Part shown: one piece after another, positions 16,648 to 23,771 of the stretch
How positions within the stretch are numbered: position 1 is the stretch's first letter
How the letters are laid out: each line of letters opens with the position of its first letter
Assembly: GCF_018207095.1 (NCBI RefSeq)
Contig: NZ_QOCZ01000028.1
Location: forward strand, 1 to 47,137
From: Nocardiopsis sp. MG754419
GTDB taxonomy: Bacteria > Actinomycetota > Actinomycetes > Streptosporangiales > Streptosporangiaceae
Direction: 5' to 3'
Length of the DNA stretch: 47,137 nt
Program-made: the position numbers and the translations under genes
The notes under the pieces: model-generated
Databases searched by the model: none
Seen by the model: only the letters and a program-made list of their open reading frames with translations
Told to the model about the DNA's origin: nothing

Positions 16648-17060
16648 GTGGGGGTCCGATCGGTACCCCGTGCGGCGCGCCGTTCGGGATCCTCCCGGAT
16701 CTCGACACCGAAGCGCGAGGCGGCCTCGGCGACCGTTCTGGACGTCTCCAACCCCGGCAGTGTGAGGCCGAGTTCGACCAGCGTGATGGCCACGCTCGGC
16801 CGCATGCCCACCAGCACCGCCTGCGCGGCCAGGAGGCGTGCGCTGGCGGCCACCTCGGCCAGGACCCGGGCGAGGAAGGAGTCCACCATGTCCAGACCGC
16901 TGATGTCGATGATGACCCCGCGGGCCCCGGTCGTGGACACGGCGGTGGTCACGTCCGTCGCCAGGTCGACGGCCGCGTTGTCGGCGAGTTCGCCCTGAAT
17001 ACTGACGAGCAGGATTCCGCCCAGGTCCAGGACGGGCACGGGGGATGCTCCAGACTGCAC
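16644..17060 (-). CDS. rsbS: Stressosome scaffold protein RsbS (STAS domain)
   Basis: A 138-residue single STAS-domain protein that binds and restrains RsbT within the stressosome. The phosphoacceptor is Ser61 in IDISGLDMVDSFLARVL, matching the conserved RsbS serine. GMRPSVAITLVELGLTLPG is the usual later STAS segment. The start is GTG 17060 with only a weak GGA upstream. It lies 22 bp after the rsbR-like gene. About 25 charged residues extend beyond the STAS fold at the C-terminus (DPERRAARGTDRTPT), which is longer than usual. Confidence 0.92.
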   Translation of the reverse strand: MQSGASPVPVLDLGGILLVSIQGELADNAAVDLATDVTTAVSTTGARGVIIDISGLDMVDSFLARVLAEVAASARLLAAQAVLVGMRPSVAITLVELGLTLPGLETSRTVAEAASRFGVEIREDPERRAARGTDRTPT

Positions 17061-17082
17061 GTTTTCGGTCCGATCACGTCGG

Positions 17083-17961
17083 TCACTGACGGGGTAGAAG
17101 CCCCTTGGGCACTTCGCTCTGCCGTTCCAACGCGAGTTCCAGCGCGTCGGCGAGCGTGGCCCGGGTGGTGACCGGGCCGAGGTCGAGTCCGAGTTGGACG
17201 ATGGTCTGGGCGATCGCCGGGCGGATCCCGGAGATCACACAGTCGGCGCCCATGAGTCGGGCGGAGGCCACGGTCTTCATCAGGTGCTGCGCGACCAGGG
17301 AGTCCACCGTGGGCACCCCGGTGATGTCGAGGATCACCAGCGTGGCGTTGTGCTCGACGATGGCCTCCAGGAGATTCTCCATCACCACCTGGCTGCGTGC
17401 GCTGTCGAGCATGCCGATGAGCGGTACGGCCACCAGACGGTCCCAGAGCTTGATGACCGGGGTGGCCATCTCCATGAGCTGCTGACGCTGGCGATCGACG
17501 ATCTCACGGTTCTCCTGGAGCGTGGTCTCGATGATCACGACCCTGAGGGTGCCCAGGAGTTCGGACCACAGGAGAGCGGCCCGCAGTCGCTCCTGCGGGC
17601 CGAAGTCACCGGGGTCCGACTCCAGGAGATCGAGGGGAGCGGCACGCAGCGCGCCGACCTCACGATCGATCTGGCCGATGGACAACCCGGAGTGCGACCG
17701 GGAGGCGCTCATGGCCGCCAATTGTCGCCGGATCGTGCTGAAACCGGGGGCCTCGATGTCGTCCGGGCGCCCGCTCTCGACCACTTCCGCGAGCGATTCC
17801 AGCACGGCGTGGCAGGCCTCGACCGCCTCGTCACGCGTGACGGTGAACACCGCCTGGAACAACGGCAGGTCCGCCCACCGCTGGGCGACCTGCTCCTTCC
17901 TCTCCCGTAGGAGCCCGGCGACGATCGGCGCGGGGCTCCCGGCCGGGGGGACATCGGTCAT
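17083..17961 (-). CDS. rsbR: RsbR-type stressosome sensor protein
   Basis: A 292-residue RsbR paralogue. The N-terminal helical region (about 10-150) corresponds to the sensor or RsbRD-like domain, followed by a linker helix (ENREIVDRQRQQLMEMATPVI) and a C-terminal STAS domain (about 165-285) with LDITGVPTVDSLVAQHLMKTVASARLMGA and SGIRPAIAQTIVQLG. The two phosphorylation positions known from Bacillus RsbRA are 34 residues apart. Here Ser187 (GMLDSAR) and Ser221 (TVDSLV) have that exact spacing, so both are serine rather than threonine. It is the first gene of the leftward set rsbR-rsbS-rsbT. The sensed signal is unknown. Other RsbR paralogues may lie elsewhere in the genome. Confidence 0.88.
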   Translation of the reverse strand: MTDVPPAGSPAPIVAGLLRERKEQVAQRWADLPLFQAVFTVTRDEAVEACHAVLESLAEVVESGRPDDIEAPGFSTIRRQLAAMSASRSHSGLSIGQIDREVGALRAAPLDLLESDPGDFGPQERLRAALLWSELLGTLRVVIIETTLQENREIVDRQRQQLMEMATPVIKLWDRLVAVPLIGMLDSARSQVVMENLLEAIVEHNATLVILDITGVPTVDSLVAQHLMKTVASARLMGADCVISGIRPAIAQTIVQLGLDLGPVTTRATLADALELALERQSEVPKGLLPRQ

Positions 17962-18044
17962 GTGTTGTCCATCCTCACTCGCTTGCGACCCGACAACTGT
18001 CTACCAGACCCGCCGACCCGGCGACGGTTCCCGACGAGGGGAGG

Positions 18045-19220
18045 TCAGCCCTTCCCCCTCCAGTCGAGACACACCACGAGGGCGTCGTCCAGACTCTCGA
18101 TCCCCTGTCGGTACTCGTTCAGGTTACGCAGGACCTCCTGGGGCACCGAGGCCGCCGGCAGGAGGCGGGTGGACAGGATCGAGCGCATCAGCGCCCGGGT
18201 GCCGAAACTTTCCGGTCCCGGCCCCTGGGCGTCGAAGACTCCGTCGCTGATGAAGACCAACCGGTCGCCGGGCCTGACCTCGAAGTGCTGCGCGGTGTAG
18301 ATGGTGTCCTCGGCCATGCCGAGCGGCATCTGCGCGTCGAAGGGGAACCTGCTCACCGTGTCGTCCCGCAGCACGAAGAGACGGGGTGATCCGGCGTCGA
18401 CCACCTCGACCGTGCCGTCGGTGGTGTCGAAGGAGAGGGCCAGGACGTCCAGGTAGCGCTCACCGCCGTGCTGGGCGTACACGGCCTTGTCCGCCAAGGC
18501 GACCTGGTCGGCCAGCGGCACCCCCGCGCGTCGTGCGTTACGGAGGGCGTTGACAGCGAGGCTGGTGAGCAGGGAGGCGTCGATGCCCTCGCCCATGCCG
18601 TTGCTCACACTGAGCTGGAGGTGGTCGGCCGCCGCCGACCAGTCGAAGTTGTCGCCTCGGATGGCGTAGGCGGGTTCCAGCTGGGCGCCGATGCTGTACT
18701 CCGGACACTCGTAGGCCCGGCCCGCCAGGAGGTCCCACTGCATCTCCGCCGCCAGGGTGAGGCGGTCACGACGACGTACCGCACGGTAGTAGTCGGTGTC
18801 CCGCTCGGCCACGAGGATCTCCCTGCCCAGGGTCTGGGCGATCCACTCCAGGTCACCGAGGGTGCGCTCGTCCACCTCCTGGCCGGGCAACTCGACCGTG
18901 AGCACGCCCAGACGGTCACCGCGCACGCTCACCGGCAGCCGGACGACCATCAGCCCAGGGCCGACCTTCCGGTCGACCAAGCGCTCCTGGGCACCGAACA
19001 CACGACCGGACTCGCTGTTGAACAGCGAGTACTGACGGTGCTCCTCATGAGGTTCGCTGACATGACACAGGGCGGTCATGCCGTAGTCCGCCAGGAGCAG
19101 GTCCACGCGCACCGCGTCGTAGTGGGCTCCGAGTGAGCCGCGGAGGGCCGTCAACAGCCCGTCCGGCCTCGCCTTCCGCAGCGCCCGAGCGACCGCCTCG
19201 TAACCGTTCAAATTCGTCAA
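18045..19220 (-). CDS. SpoIIE/PP2C-like phosphatase with GAF-like N-terminus, altered metal site
   Basis: A 391-residue protein. Residues about 25-140 look GAF-like (VRVDLLLADYGMTAL and VSVRGDRLGVLTVELPG). From about 155 it follows the SpoIIE-type PP2C fold: RGDNFDWSAAAD, SVSNGMGEGIDASLL, LDVLALSFDT, RLVFISDGVFDA and LDDALVVCLDW. In active enzymes the second block reads GD-V-x-GHG. Here the metal-binding Asp is Asn207 and the GHG is GEG, so activity is doubtful or altered. The start is TTG 19220, after GGAAG. Eighty-three bp separate it from rsbR on the same strand, so it may be the first gene of the stressosome transcript. It is divergent from a MarR gene. Confidence 0.83.
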   Translation of the reverse strand: MTNLNGYEAVARALRKARPDGLLTALRGSLGAHYDAVRVDLLLADYGMTALCHVSEPHEEHRQYSLFNSESGRVFGAQERLVDRKVGPGLMVVRLPVSVRGDRLGVLTVELPGQEVDERTLGDLEWIAQTLGREILVAERDTDYYRAVRRRDRLTLAAEMQWDLLAGRAYECPEYSIGAQLEPAYAIRGDNFDWSAAADHLQLSVSNGMGEGIDASLLTSLAVNALRNARRAGVPLADQVALADKAVYAQHGGERYLDVLALSFDTTDGTVEVVDAGSPRLFVLRDDTVSRFPFDAQMPLGMAEDTIYTAQHFEVRPGDRLVFISDGVFDAQGPGPESFGTRALMRSILSTRLLPAASVPQEVLRNLNEYRQGIESLDDALVVCLDWRGKG

Positions 19221-19238
19221 CCTGCGTCTTCCGTACGG

Positions 19239-19262
19239 GGTTATGGCGCACCCACCGGGTAT
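19239..19262 (+). promoter_or_regulatory. Sigma-B-like promoter upstream of the MarR gene
   Basis: GGTT at 19239-19242 and GGGTAT at 19257-19262 are separated by exactly 14 bp, matching the actinobacterial stress sigma consensus GNNT-N14-16-GGGTA(T/C). It faces right, giving a leader of about 110 bases to the MarR start at 19381. It is assigned on pattern alone. Confidence 0.5.
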
Positions 19263-19380
19263 AAGCGACGGGTACGGTCGGCGGGCACGGAACCGGGCGT
19301 TCCGTTATGGTCTTGGAGATACCCGGCCGCCGACCTTGGCACGGGTTCGACTCACAACCGTGATGTGGTGAGACTGGAAA

Positions 19381-19872
19381 GTGAGTGCTGAATCGCAGGA
19401 ACAGGCACAGGACGCCGCGCGGGCGGCTTCTGCGGTGACCGAACTGATCGAGGTGCTGTGGGGTCGGGGACGCGAGGTCGCGACCTCGCCGGTCTCGCCT
19501 TCCCAACTGAAGGTCCTGTTCATCCTCGAGGAGGAGGACGGTGTCAACCTGCGCACCGTCACCGATCGACTCGGGTCCACTCCTCCATCCGTCAGCAGGT
19601 TGTGCGACCGCCTGCAGGCGGTCGGTTTCGTTCATCGGACCCCCAGCCCCAGCAGCCGTCGCGAGCTGAGGATCTGGTTGACCGAGAGTGGGCGGTCCTA
19701 TCTCCGTGACCTCCGCGCCCGGCGGGAGGCGGAGCTCCATTCGGTGATCGCGCGCATGCCCCCGAGGAAGCGAGCGATGTTGCTGGAAGGGCTCACCGCC
19801 TTCCAGGAGGCGGCGGGCCGTATGGACAGCGGCACCGAGCAGGTGGACCGGCCGGGTTTCCGTACGGCGTGA
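19381..19872 (+). CDS. MarR-family transcriptional regulator
   Basis: A 163-residue winged-helix regulator. After an N-terminal dimerisation helix come SQLKVLFILEEEDGVNLRTVTDRLG, the recognition region STPPSVSRLCDRLQAVGFVHRTPS and the wing SSRRELRIWLTESGRSYL, then C-terminal helices. It starts at GTG 19381 behind a weak GGAAA. It is transcribed away from the degenerate PP2C and stressosome genes and has a candidate sigma-B-type promoter upstream, which suggests it belongs to the same stress-response set. Its targets are unknown. Confidence 0.9.
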   Translation: MSAESQEQAQDAARAASAVTELIEVLWGRGREVATSPVSPSQLKVLFILEEEDGVNLRTVTDRLGSTPPSVSRLCDRLQAVGFVHRTPSPSSRRELRIWLTESGRSYLRDLRARREAELHSVIARMPPRKRAMLLEGLTAFQEAAGRMDSGTEQVDRPGFRTA

Positions 19873-20017
19873 GCCTCTGGGAGCCCGTCCCACCCGAAAC
19901 AATGCCCACAACATTAACTATTGTCAAGAAGCAACAGTTTCTGTGGCAGACCTGGAACCGACCGGCACCCGGTCCGAAAAGTCCCCACCGGCGTGACGCT
20001 CCCCCACCCGGCACACG

Positions 20018-20051
20018 CGAGGGGCGCGCGCCCGATGGCGCGCGCCCCTCG
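20018..20051. terminator. Perfect 15-bp hairpin between convergent MarR and GT2 genes
   Basis: The arms 20018-20032 and 20037-20051 are perfectly complementary around a CGAT loop. It lies 20 bp from the glycosyltransferase stop and about 145 bp from the MarR stop, and is probably used from both sides. Confidence 0.85.
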
Positions 20052-20070
20052 TCGACGCGGATGGACCGGC

Positions 20071-21054
20071 TCAGATGATCGGCGGCCGGCCCGCACGTGT
20101 CATTCGCCACGCTGTCCTCCAGCTGATCGGCGTCCGCCGGCCGGCGTCCTCACGCCAGCCCTCGCGGAACCCCTCGAACCAGGACTTCAGAGCGCTCTTG
20201 TCCCGCTCGCGCAGCACCGTCAGACCCACCCAGGTGCCCAGGTAGGTGACGGCCAGGGGCCACGGAAGATTGCGCCGGGCCAACCACACCCGGTTGCGGG
20301 CGTTGAGCCGGTAGAAGTTCTCGTGCCGGGTCGGCGCGACCGCCGGATGGTACATCACGGCGTCGGCGTCGTACTCGATGCTGTAGCCGGCGTCCATGAT
20401 CCGCCAGGCCAGGTCGGTCTCCTCGTGGGCGTAGAAGAAGTCGCCCGGAAGACCACCGCCCTCGTCGAAGGCGGTACGTCGGATGGCGCACGCCCCGCCC
20501 AGGAACGTGGTGACGACACTGGACTCACGGGAGTCGCCCACCCGCAGCCGGGGCACGTGCCGGCGCTGGTCGGGGCCGCCGTCCGGGTCGGCGATACGGA
20601 ACGACAGCGCGCCCAGGGTCGGTTCGGCGGCGAACCGGTCGCGCACGTGTCGGGCCAGATCCATGGACCGGTACCAACCGTCGTCGTCCAGGAACAGGAC
20701 CACGTCGCCCTGGGTGGCCTTGACTCCGTGGTTGCGCCCCTCCGGGATGCCCACGTTCTCCGGCAGGTTCACCGTGACGACGCCCTCGGGCAGCTCGGGG
20801 AGTTCGGCCCCGTTGCTCACCACGACGACCTCGACGTCGGCGCCTTCCTGCTCGAACACACTGGTGATGGCGCGACGCAGCTCGGCCGGTCGGGTGCCCA
20901 TCGTCAGCAGGACGCAGGAGAGGGTGGGTTTTCCGGGCACCTGGGAACCGCTCCGTTCCTGTACTCCGGGTTTGCGGACCCTGGACACACCTGAGTCGAC
21001 GGGGTCGGCGGGACCACCGGGGTCCTGTGCGGGTGGGAACACGGGTGTGGCCAT
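20071..21054 (-). CDS. GT2-family (GT-A fold) glycosyltransferase
   Basis: A 327-residue inverting-type glycosyltransferase. It has LSCVLLTMGTRPAELRRAI (nucleotide-binding start), VVVVSNGAE, LPENVGIPEGRNHGV, the metal/DXD region VLFLDDDGWYRS, the LGGACAIRRTAF loop and the catalytic-base region FFYAHEETDLAWRIMDAGY. A weakly hydrophobic stretch near 265-290 may touch the membrane. ATG 21054 is used; no strong ribosome site is seen and an N-terminal 40-residue tail precedes the fold. It faces the same way as the glycerol-1-phosphate/CDP-alcohol operon but is cut off from it by a terminator and has a 20-bp palindrome upstream. The acceptor is likely an envelope glycolipid or glycopolymer (inference). 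Confidence 0.88.
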   Translation of the reverse strand: MATPVFPPAQDPGGPADPVDSGVSRVRKPGVQERSGSQVPGKPTLSCVLLTMGTRPAELRRAITSVFEQEGADVEVVVVSNGAELPELPEGVVTVNLPENVGIPEGRNHGVKATQGDVVLFLDDDGWYRSMDLARHVRDRFAAEPTLGALSFRIADPDGGPDQRRHVPRLRVGDSRESSVVTTFLGGACAIRRTAFDEGGGLPGDFFYAHEETDLAWRIMDAGYSIEYDADAVMYHPAVAPTRHENFYRLNARNRVWLARRNLPWPLAVTYLGTWVGLTVLRERDKSALKSWFEGFREGWREDAGRRTPISWRTAWRMTRAGRPPII

Positions 21055-21086
21055 GGTTGCGGACCGTTCAGTGGACGACGTGCGGC

Positions 21087-21106
21087 TGACAGGTGGACAC
21101 CTGTCA
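21087..21106. promoter_or_regulatory. Perfect 20-bp palindrome upstream of the GT2 gene
   Basis: TGACAGGTG and CACCTGTCA flank a GA centre, 33 bp before the start at 21054. On the minus strand a TTGACA hexamer (21102-21107) overlaps its outer end and could be a -35 box, although no good -10 box stands 17 bp beyond. It is the size and symmetry expected of a repressor operator. Confidence 0.5.
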
Positions 21107-21149
21107 ACGTTCGCAGAAACAGACTAACGAATGAATAAAAGCGAAGTGT

Positions 21150-21185
21150 ACGGAGCCGCGGGCGGGGTATCGACCGCGGCTCCGT
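21150..21185 (-). terminator. 12-bp hairpin terminator ending the CDP-alcohol operon
   Basis: ACGGAGCCGCGG (21150-21161) pairs perfectly with CCGCGGCTCCGT (21174-21185). It begins 18 bp beyond the stop of the CDP-alcohol phosphotransferase gene. On the minus strand a T-rich run (CTTTTATT) follows about ten bases later. Confidence 0.8.
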
Positions 21186-21203
21186 GATGACGTCGTCGAC
21201 GCC

Positions 21204-21974
21204 CTACTCCAGACGCCGGGAGGCGAGCACGCTCACGAAGTGGGCGAAGCTCATCAGCACCGCCACGGCGGCGCACGCCACGAGCAGGAACCGGGTGGCC
21301 ACGAGGTCGCCGAGGAAGAGGTCGGCCACGGCGGCCACCACCACGATCAGGGACAGCTCCACGGCCTGGATCAGGCGGTGGACCTTGAGGGCGGAGGCCA
21401 ACCGTCGGGCCAGGCTCAGGCCGGACGACTTCGGCCGCATGGCCTCCTCGGTGATCTTCTCCGGAAGGCCGGCCTTGGCCCGAGCCACCACCACGTTGTC
21501 GGTCTCGGCCTTGATGAGCACGACACCGAGCGCGGCCGTCATCCCGAGGATGACCCAGCCGCCCGACGCGAACTCCCCCTGGGCACGGATGCCCAGACCG
21601 ACGAGGAGCGCGACCTCGGAGACGTAGTGACCGATGCGGTCGAGGTAGATCCCCGCCACACTGGTCCGCCCCGTGTAGCGGGCCACCTCACCGTCGGAGC
21701 AGTCCAGCAGGAGATAGATCTGCACGAGCACGGCGGCCAGGATCGCCGACCACAGACCGCCGAAGGCGACGACGACGCCGGCGAGCACCCCGAACACCAT
21801 CATCAGGTAGGTGATGGGGTTCGGCGGTACGCGCAGGCGCACGAAGAACGTGGTCAGGTACGGGGAGATGTCCCTCATGTAGAGACGCCCCGCCCAGTGC
21901 TCCTCGTTCACCCGCTCCTTGATCCCCGCGGGCTGGCCGCCCGCGCGGACCTCAGCGACCGACGGCTTCGACAT
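21204..21974 (-). CDS. CDP-alcohol phosphotransferase family membrane protein
   Basis: A 256-residue integral membrane enzyme, expected to move an alcohol phosphate from a CDP-alcohol onto a lipid or polyol. The family signature D-x2-DG-x2-AR-x8-G-x3-D-x3-D is seen as DCSDGEVAR, eight residues, G, IYLD and then RIGH: the last, catalytic-base Asp is replaced by His. About five to six membrane helices follow (AVVVAFGGLWSAIL, ALLVGLGI, VILGMTAALGVVL, LSLIVVVAAVADLFLG, LLVACAAVAVLM). ATG 21974 overlaps the dehydrogenase gene by 23 bp, indicating coupling. It is the last of five genes. The substrate is probably the CDP-alcohol made by the two genes just upstream. Confidence 0.88.
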   Translation of the reverse strand: MSKPSVAEVRAGGQPAGIKERVNEEHWAGRLYMRDISPYLTTFFVRLRVPPNPITYLMMVFGVLAGVVVAFGGLWSAILAAVLVQIYLLLDCSDGEVARYTGRTSVAGIYLDRIGHYVSEVALLVGLGIRAQGEFASGGWVILGMTAALGVVLIKAETDNVVVARAKAGLPEKITEEAMRPKSSGLSLARRLASALKVHRLIQAVELSLIVVVAAVADLFLGDLVATRFLLVACAAVAVLMSFAHFVSVLASRRLE

Positions 21975-23019
21975 AGTCCGCGACACTCCGCCCGATCTCG
22001 TCCTCGGAGAGGTTCAGGTGTTCCAGGATCGTGAACCTGCCCGGGCGGGTGCCCGGGGCGTGGGCCACGGCCCGCACGAACGCGGCCTCGTCGAGACCGA
22101 CGTCGGAGGGCACGATCGGCAGCTTGTGACGGAGCAGGCAGGACCGGATCTCCTCCAGCCGTGACTGCGGCCAGTCCAGGTGCCGTACCCGCAGGTAGGA
22201 GGCGAAGAGCGCCCCCAGACCGGCGAGCTCACCGTGGTTGCTGGTGCCCGGGTAGAGCTGTGTCACCGCGTGCAGGATCTCGTGGCAGGCGCCACTGGCC
22301 GGTCGGCTGGAACCGGCGACCGACATGGCCATACCGGACAGCACCAGACCCTCGGCCAGGACCTTGAGGAACCCGTCGGACTCGATGGAGTCGGGACGGT
22401 GCAGGACCGCCTCGGCCGCCACGCGGGCGAAGGTGACCGCCATGCCGTCGACCGGCTCGTCGTTCATCTTCCCGGCGAGTTCCCAGTCCTCGATGGCGGA
22501 GATGTTGCTGACCACGTCACCGATACCGGAACGGACCAGGTGCGCGGGGGCCGCCTGGACGTAGTCGACGTCGATGACCACGGCGATCGGCATGGTCACC
22601 CCGATGGACGGCTTGCCGCCCTCGTGCTCCAGGGAGCTGACCGGGGAGGCGATGCCGTCGTGCGCCAGGTTCGTGGCCACGGCCACCATCGGGATGCCCG
22701 CCATGGTCGCGGCGAACTTGGTGACGTCGATGGTCTTGCCACCACCGATACCCGCGACGGCCTCGTAGGCGCCCGAGCGCAGCTTCTTGCCGAGGTCGGT
22801 CGCCGCGTCGACGGTGCCCTCCTCGACCTGGAAGACCTCGCACTGGGGCAGGTCGAGATCGGCGGCGATCTGCGCCCCCTGGCCCGGGCCCACCGCGACG
22901 GCGATGCGTCCCTCGGTGGCGATGCGCCGGTCGGCGAGCACGGTGCCGAGCGAGGCGATGGCCCCACGGCGCACGTCGATCGCCAGGGGGGACGGGAGCA
23001 TTCGGGCTAGTAGCGGCAC
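21952..23019 (-). CDS. Glycerol-1-phosphate dehydrogenase-like protein (AraM/EgsA, iron-containing alcohol dehydrogenase family)
   Basis: A 355-residue dehydroquinate-synthase-like fold protein. The NAD(P)-binding GIGGGKTIDVTKFAA, TNLAHDGIASPVSS, IGDVVSNISAIEDWELA (metal Asp), SGMAMSVAGSSRPASGACHEI and PGTSNHGELAGLG (metal His region) match glycerol-1-phosphate dehydrogenases, which reduce dihydroxyacetone phosphate to sn-glycerol-1-phosphate. Family members usually show a GSRPASGSEH-type pattern; here it is GACHE. GTG 23019 has a GGGAG ribosome site and overlaps the cytidylyltransferase gene by 13 bp. Context (cytidylyltransferase before, CDP-alcohol phosphotransferase after) suggests a polyol phosphate that is then activated with CTP. 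A different keto-phosphate substrate is possible. Confidence 0.83.
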   Translation of the reverse strand: MPLLARMLPSPLAIDVRRGAIASLGTVLADRRIATEGRIAVAVGPGQGAQIAADLDLPQCEVFQVEEGTVDAATDLGKKLRSGAYEAVAGIGGGKTIDVTKFAATMAGIPMVAVATNLAHDGIASPVSSLEHEGGKPSIGVTMPIAVVIDVDYVQAAPAHLVRSGIGDVVSNISAIEDWELAGKMNDEPVDGMAVTFARVAAEAVLHRPDSIESDGFLKVLAEGLVLSGMAMSVAGSSRPASGACHEILHAVTQLYPGTSNHGELAGLGALFASYLRVRHLDWPQSRLEEIRSCLLRHKLPIVPSDVGLDEAAFVRAVAHAPGTRPGRFTILEHLNLSEDEIGRSVADYVEAVGR

Positions 23020-23738
23020 GCGATCTCCCTCGCCTTGGCCAGGTCGTCGTGGTTGTCGACCTCGACCCAGTCCACATCGCCGATGGGGGCGACGGCGATC
23101 TTCTCGCCGCGGCGGACCAGCTCCTGGTAACCGTCCTCGTAGTACAGCTGGGGGTCGCGCTCCCAGGTGGCCTTCAGGGCGTCGGCCAGACGGGAGGCGA
23201 GACCGCCCTCGATGAGGGTGGCGCCGATGTACTCGCCCGCGGCGGTGGCGGGGTCCATCAGCTTGGTGATGTTCTGGAGGTGACCGGCCTCGTCGAGGGT
23301 CACCTTCATCTCCTCGTCGGCGAGGTTTTTCACGTTGTCCACCGCGAGGAGGAGTTCCGGACCCCTGGCGGCGAGTAGCGTTTCCTCGACGCTCACCGGG
23401 TGCACGGTGTCGCCGTTGACCAGGAGGACGCCCTCGGAGAAGAACTCACGCGCGGTCCACAGGGAGTAGGCGTTGTTCCACTCCTCGGCCTTGTCGTTGT
23501 AGCTGAGGGTGATCTTGACGCCGTGGCGCTCCTCGAGGGCTTCCTTGCGCTCCTCGACGGCCTCGGCCCGGTAACCGACCACGACGACGACGTTCTCGAG
23601 GCCGGCCGCGGCCAGGTTGCGCAGTGAGATGTCCATGATGGTCGTCTCACCGTCGACGGGCACCAGGGCCTTGGGCAGCGTGTCGGTGTAGGGGCGAAGG
23701 CGACGCCCCGCTCCTGCGGCGAGAACCATTCCGAGCAT
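23007..23738 (-). CDS. LicC-like nucleotidyltransferase (CTP: alcohol-phosphate cytidylyltransferase family)
   Basis: A 243-residue GT-A-type nucleotidyltransferase. The nucleotide-binding start is MVLAAGAGRRLRPYTDTLPKAL, with VVVVGYRAEAVEE, NNAYSLWTAREF, the metal site LLVNGDTVHP, and IGDVDWVEVDNHDDLAKA at the C-terminus. This pattern is shared by choline-phosphate and related cytidylyltransferases. AAGGAGG lies 11 bases before ATG 23738. Given the neighbours, it most likely joins CTP to a glycerol-phosphate or similar polyol phosphate to give the CDP-alcohol used by the phosphotransferase at 21204. An NDP-sugar role is the alternative. Confidence 0.83.
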   Translation of the reverse strand: MLGMVLAAGAGRRLRPYTDTLPKALVPVDGETTIMDISLRNLAAAGLENVVVVVGYRAEAVEERKEALEERHGVKITLSYNDKAEEWNNAYSLWTAREFFSEGVLLVNGDTVHPVSVEETLLAARGPELLLAVDNVKNLADEEMKVTLDEAGHLQNITKLMDPATAAGEYIGATLIEGGLASRLADALKATWERDPQLYYEDGYQELVRRGEKIAVAPIGDVDWVEVDNHDDLAKAREIACRY

Positions 23739-23771
23739 GAGGGCGAGTTCCTCCTTAGGTCGAGGAGGCTC

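Noticed and set aside
19270..19275. GGGTAC as a second sigma-B-type -10 box
   Set aside because: No GNNT element lies 14-16 bp upstream.
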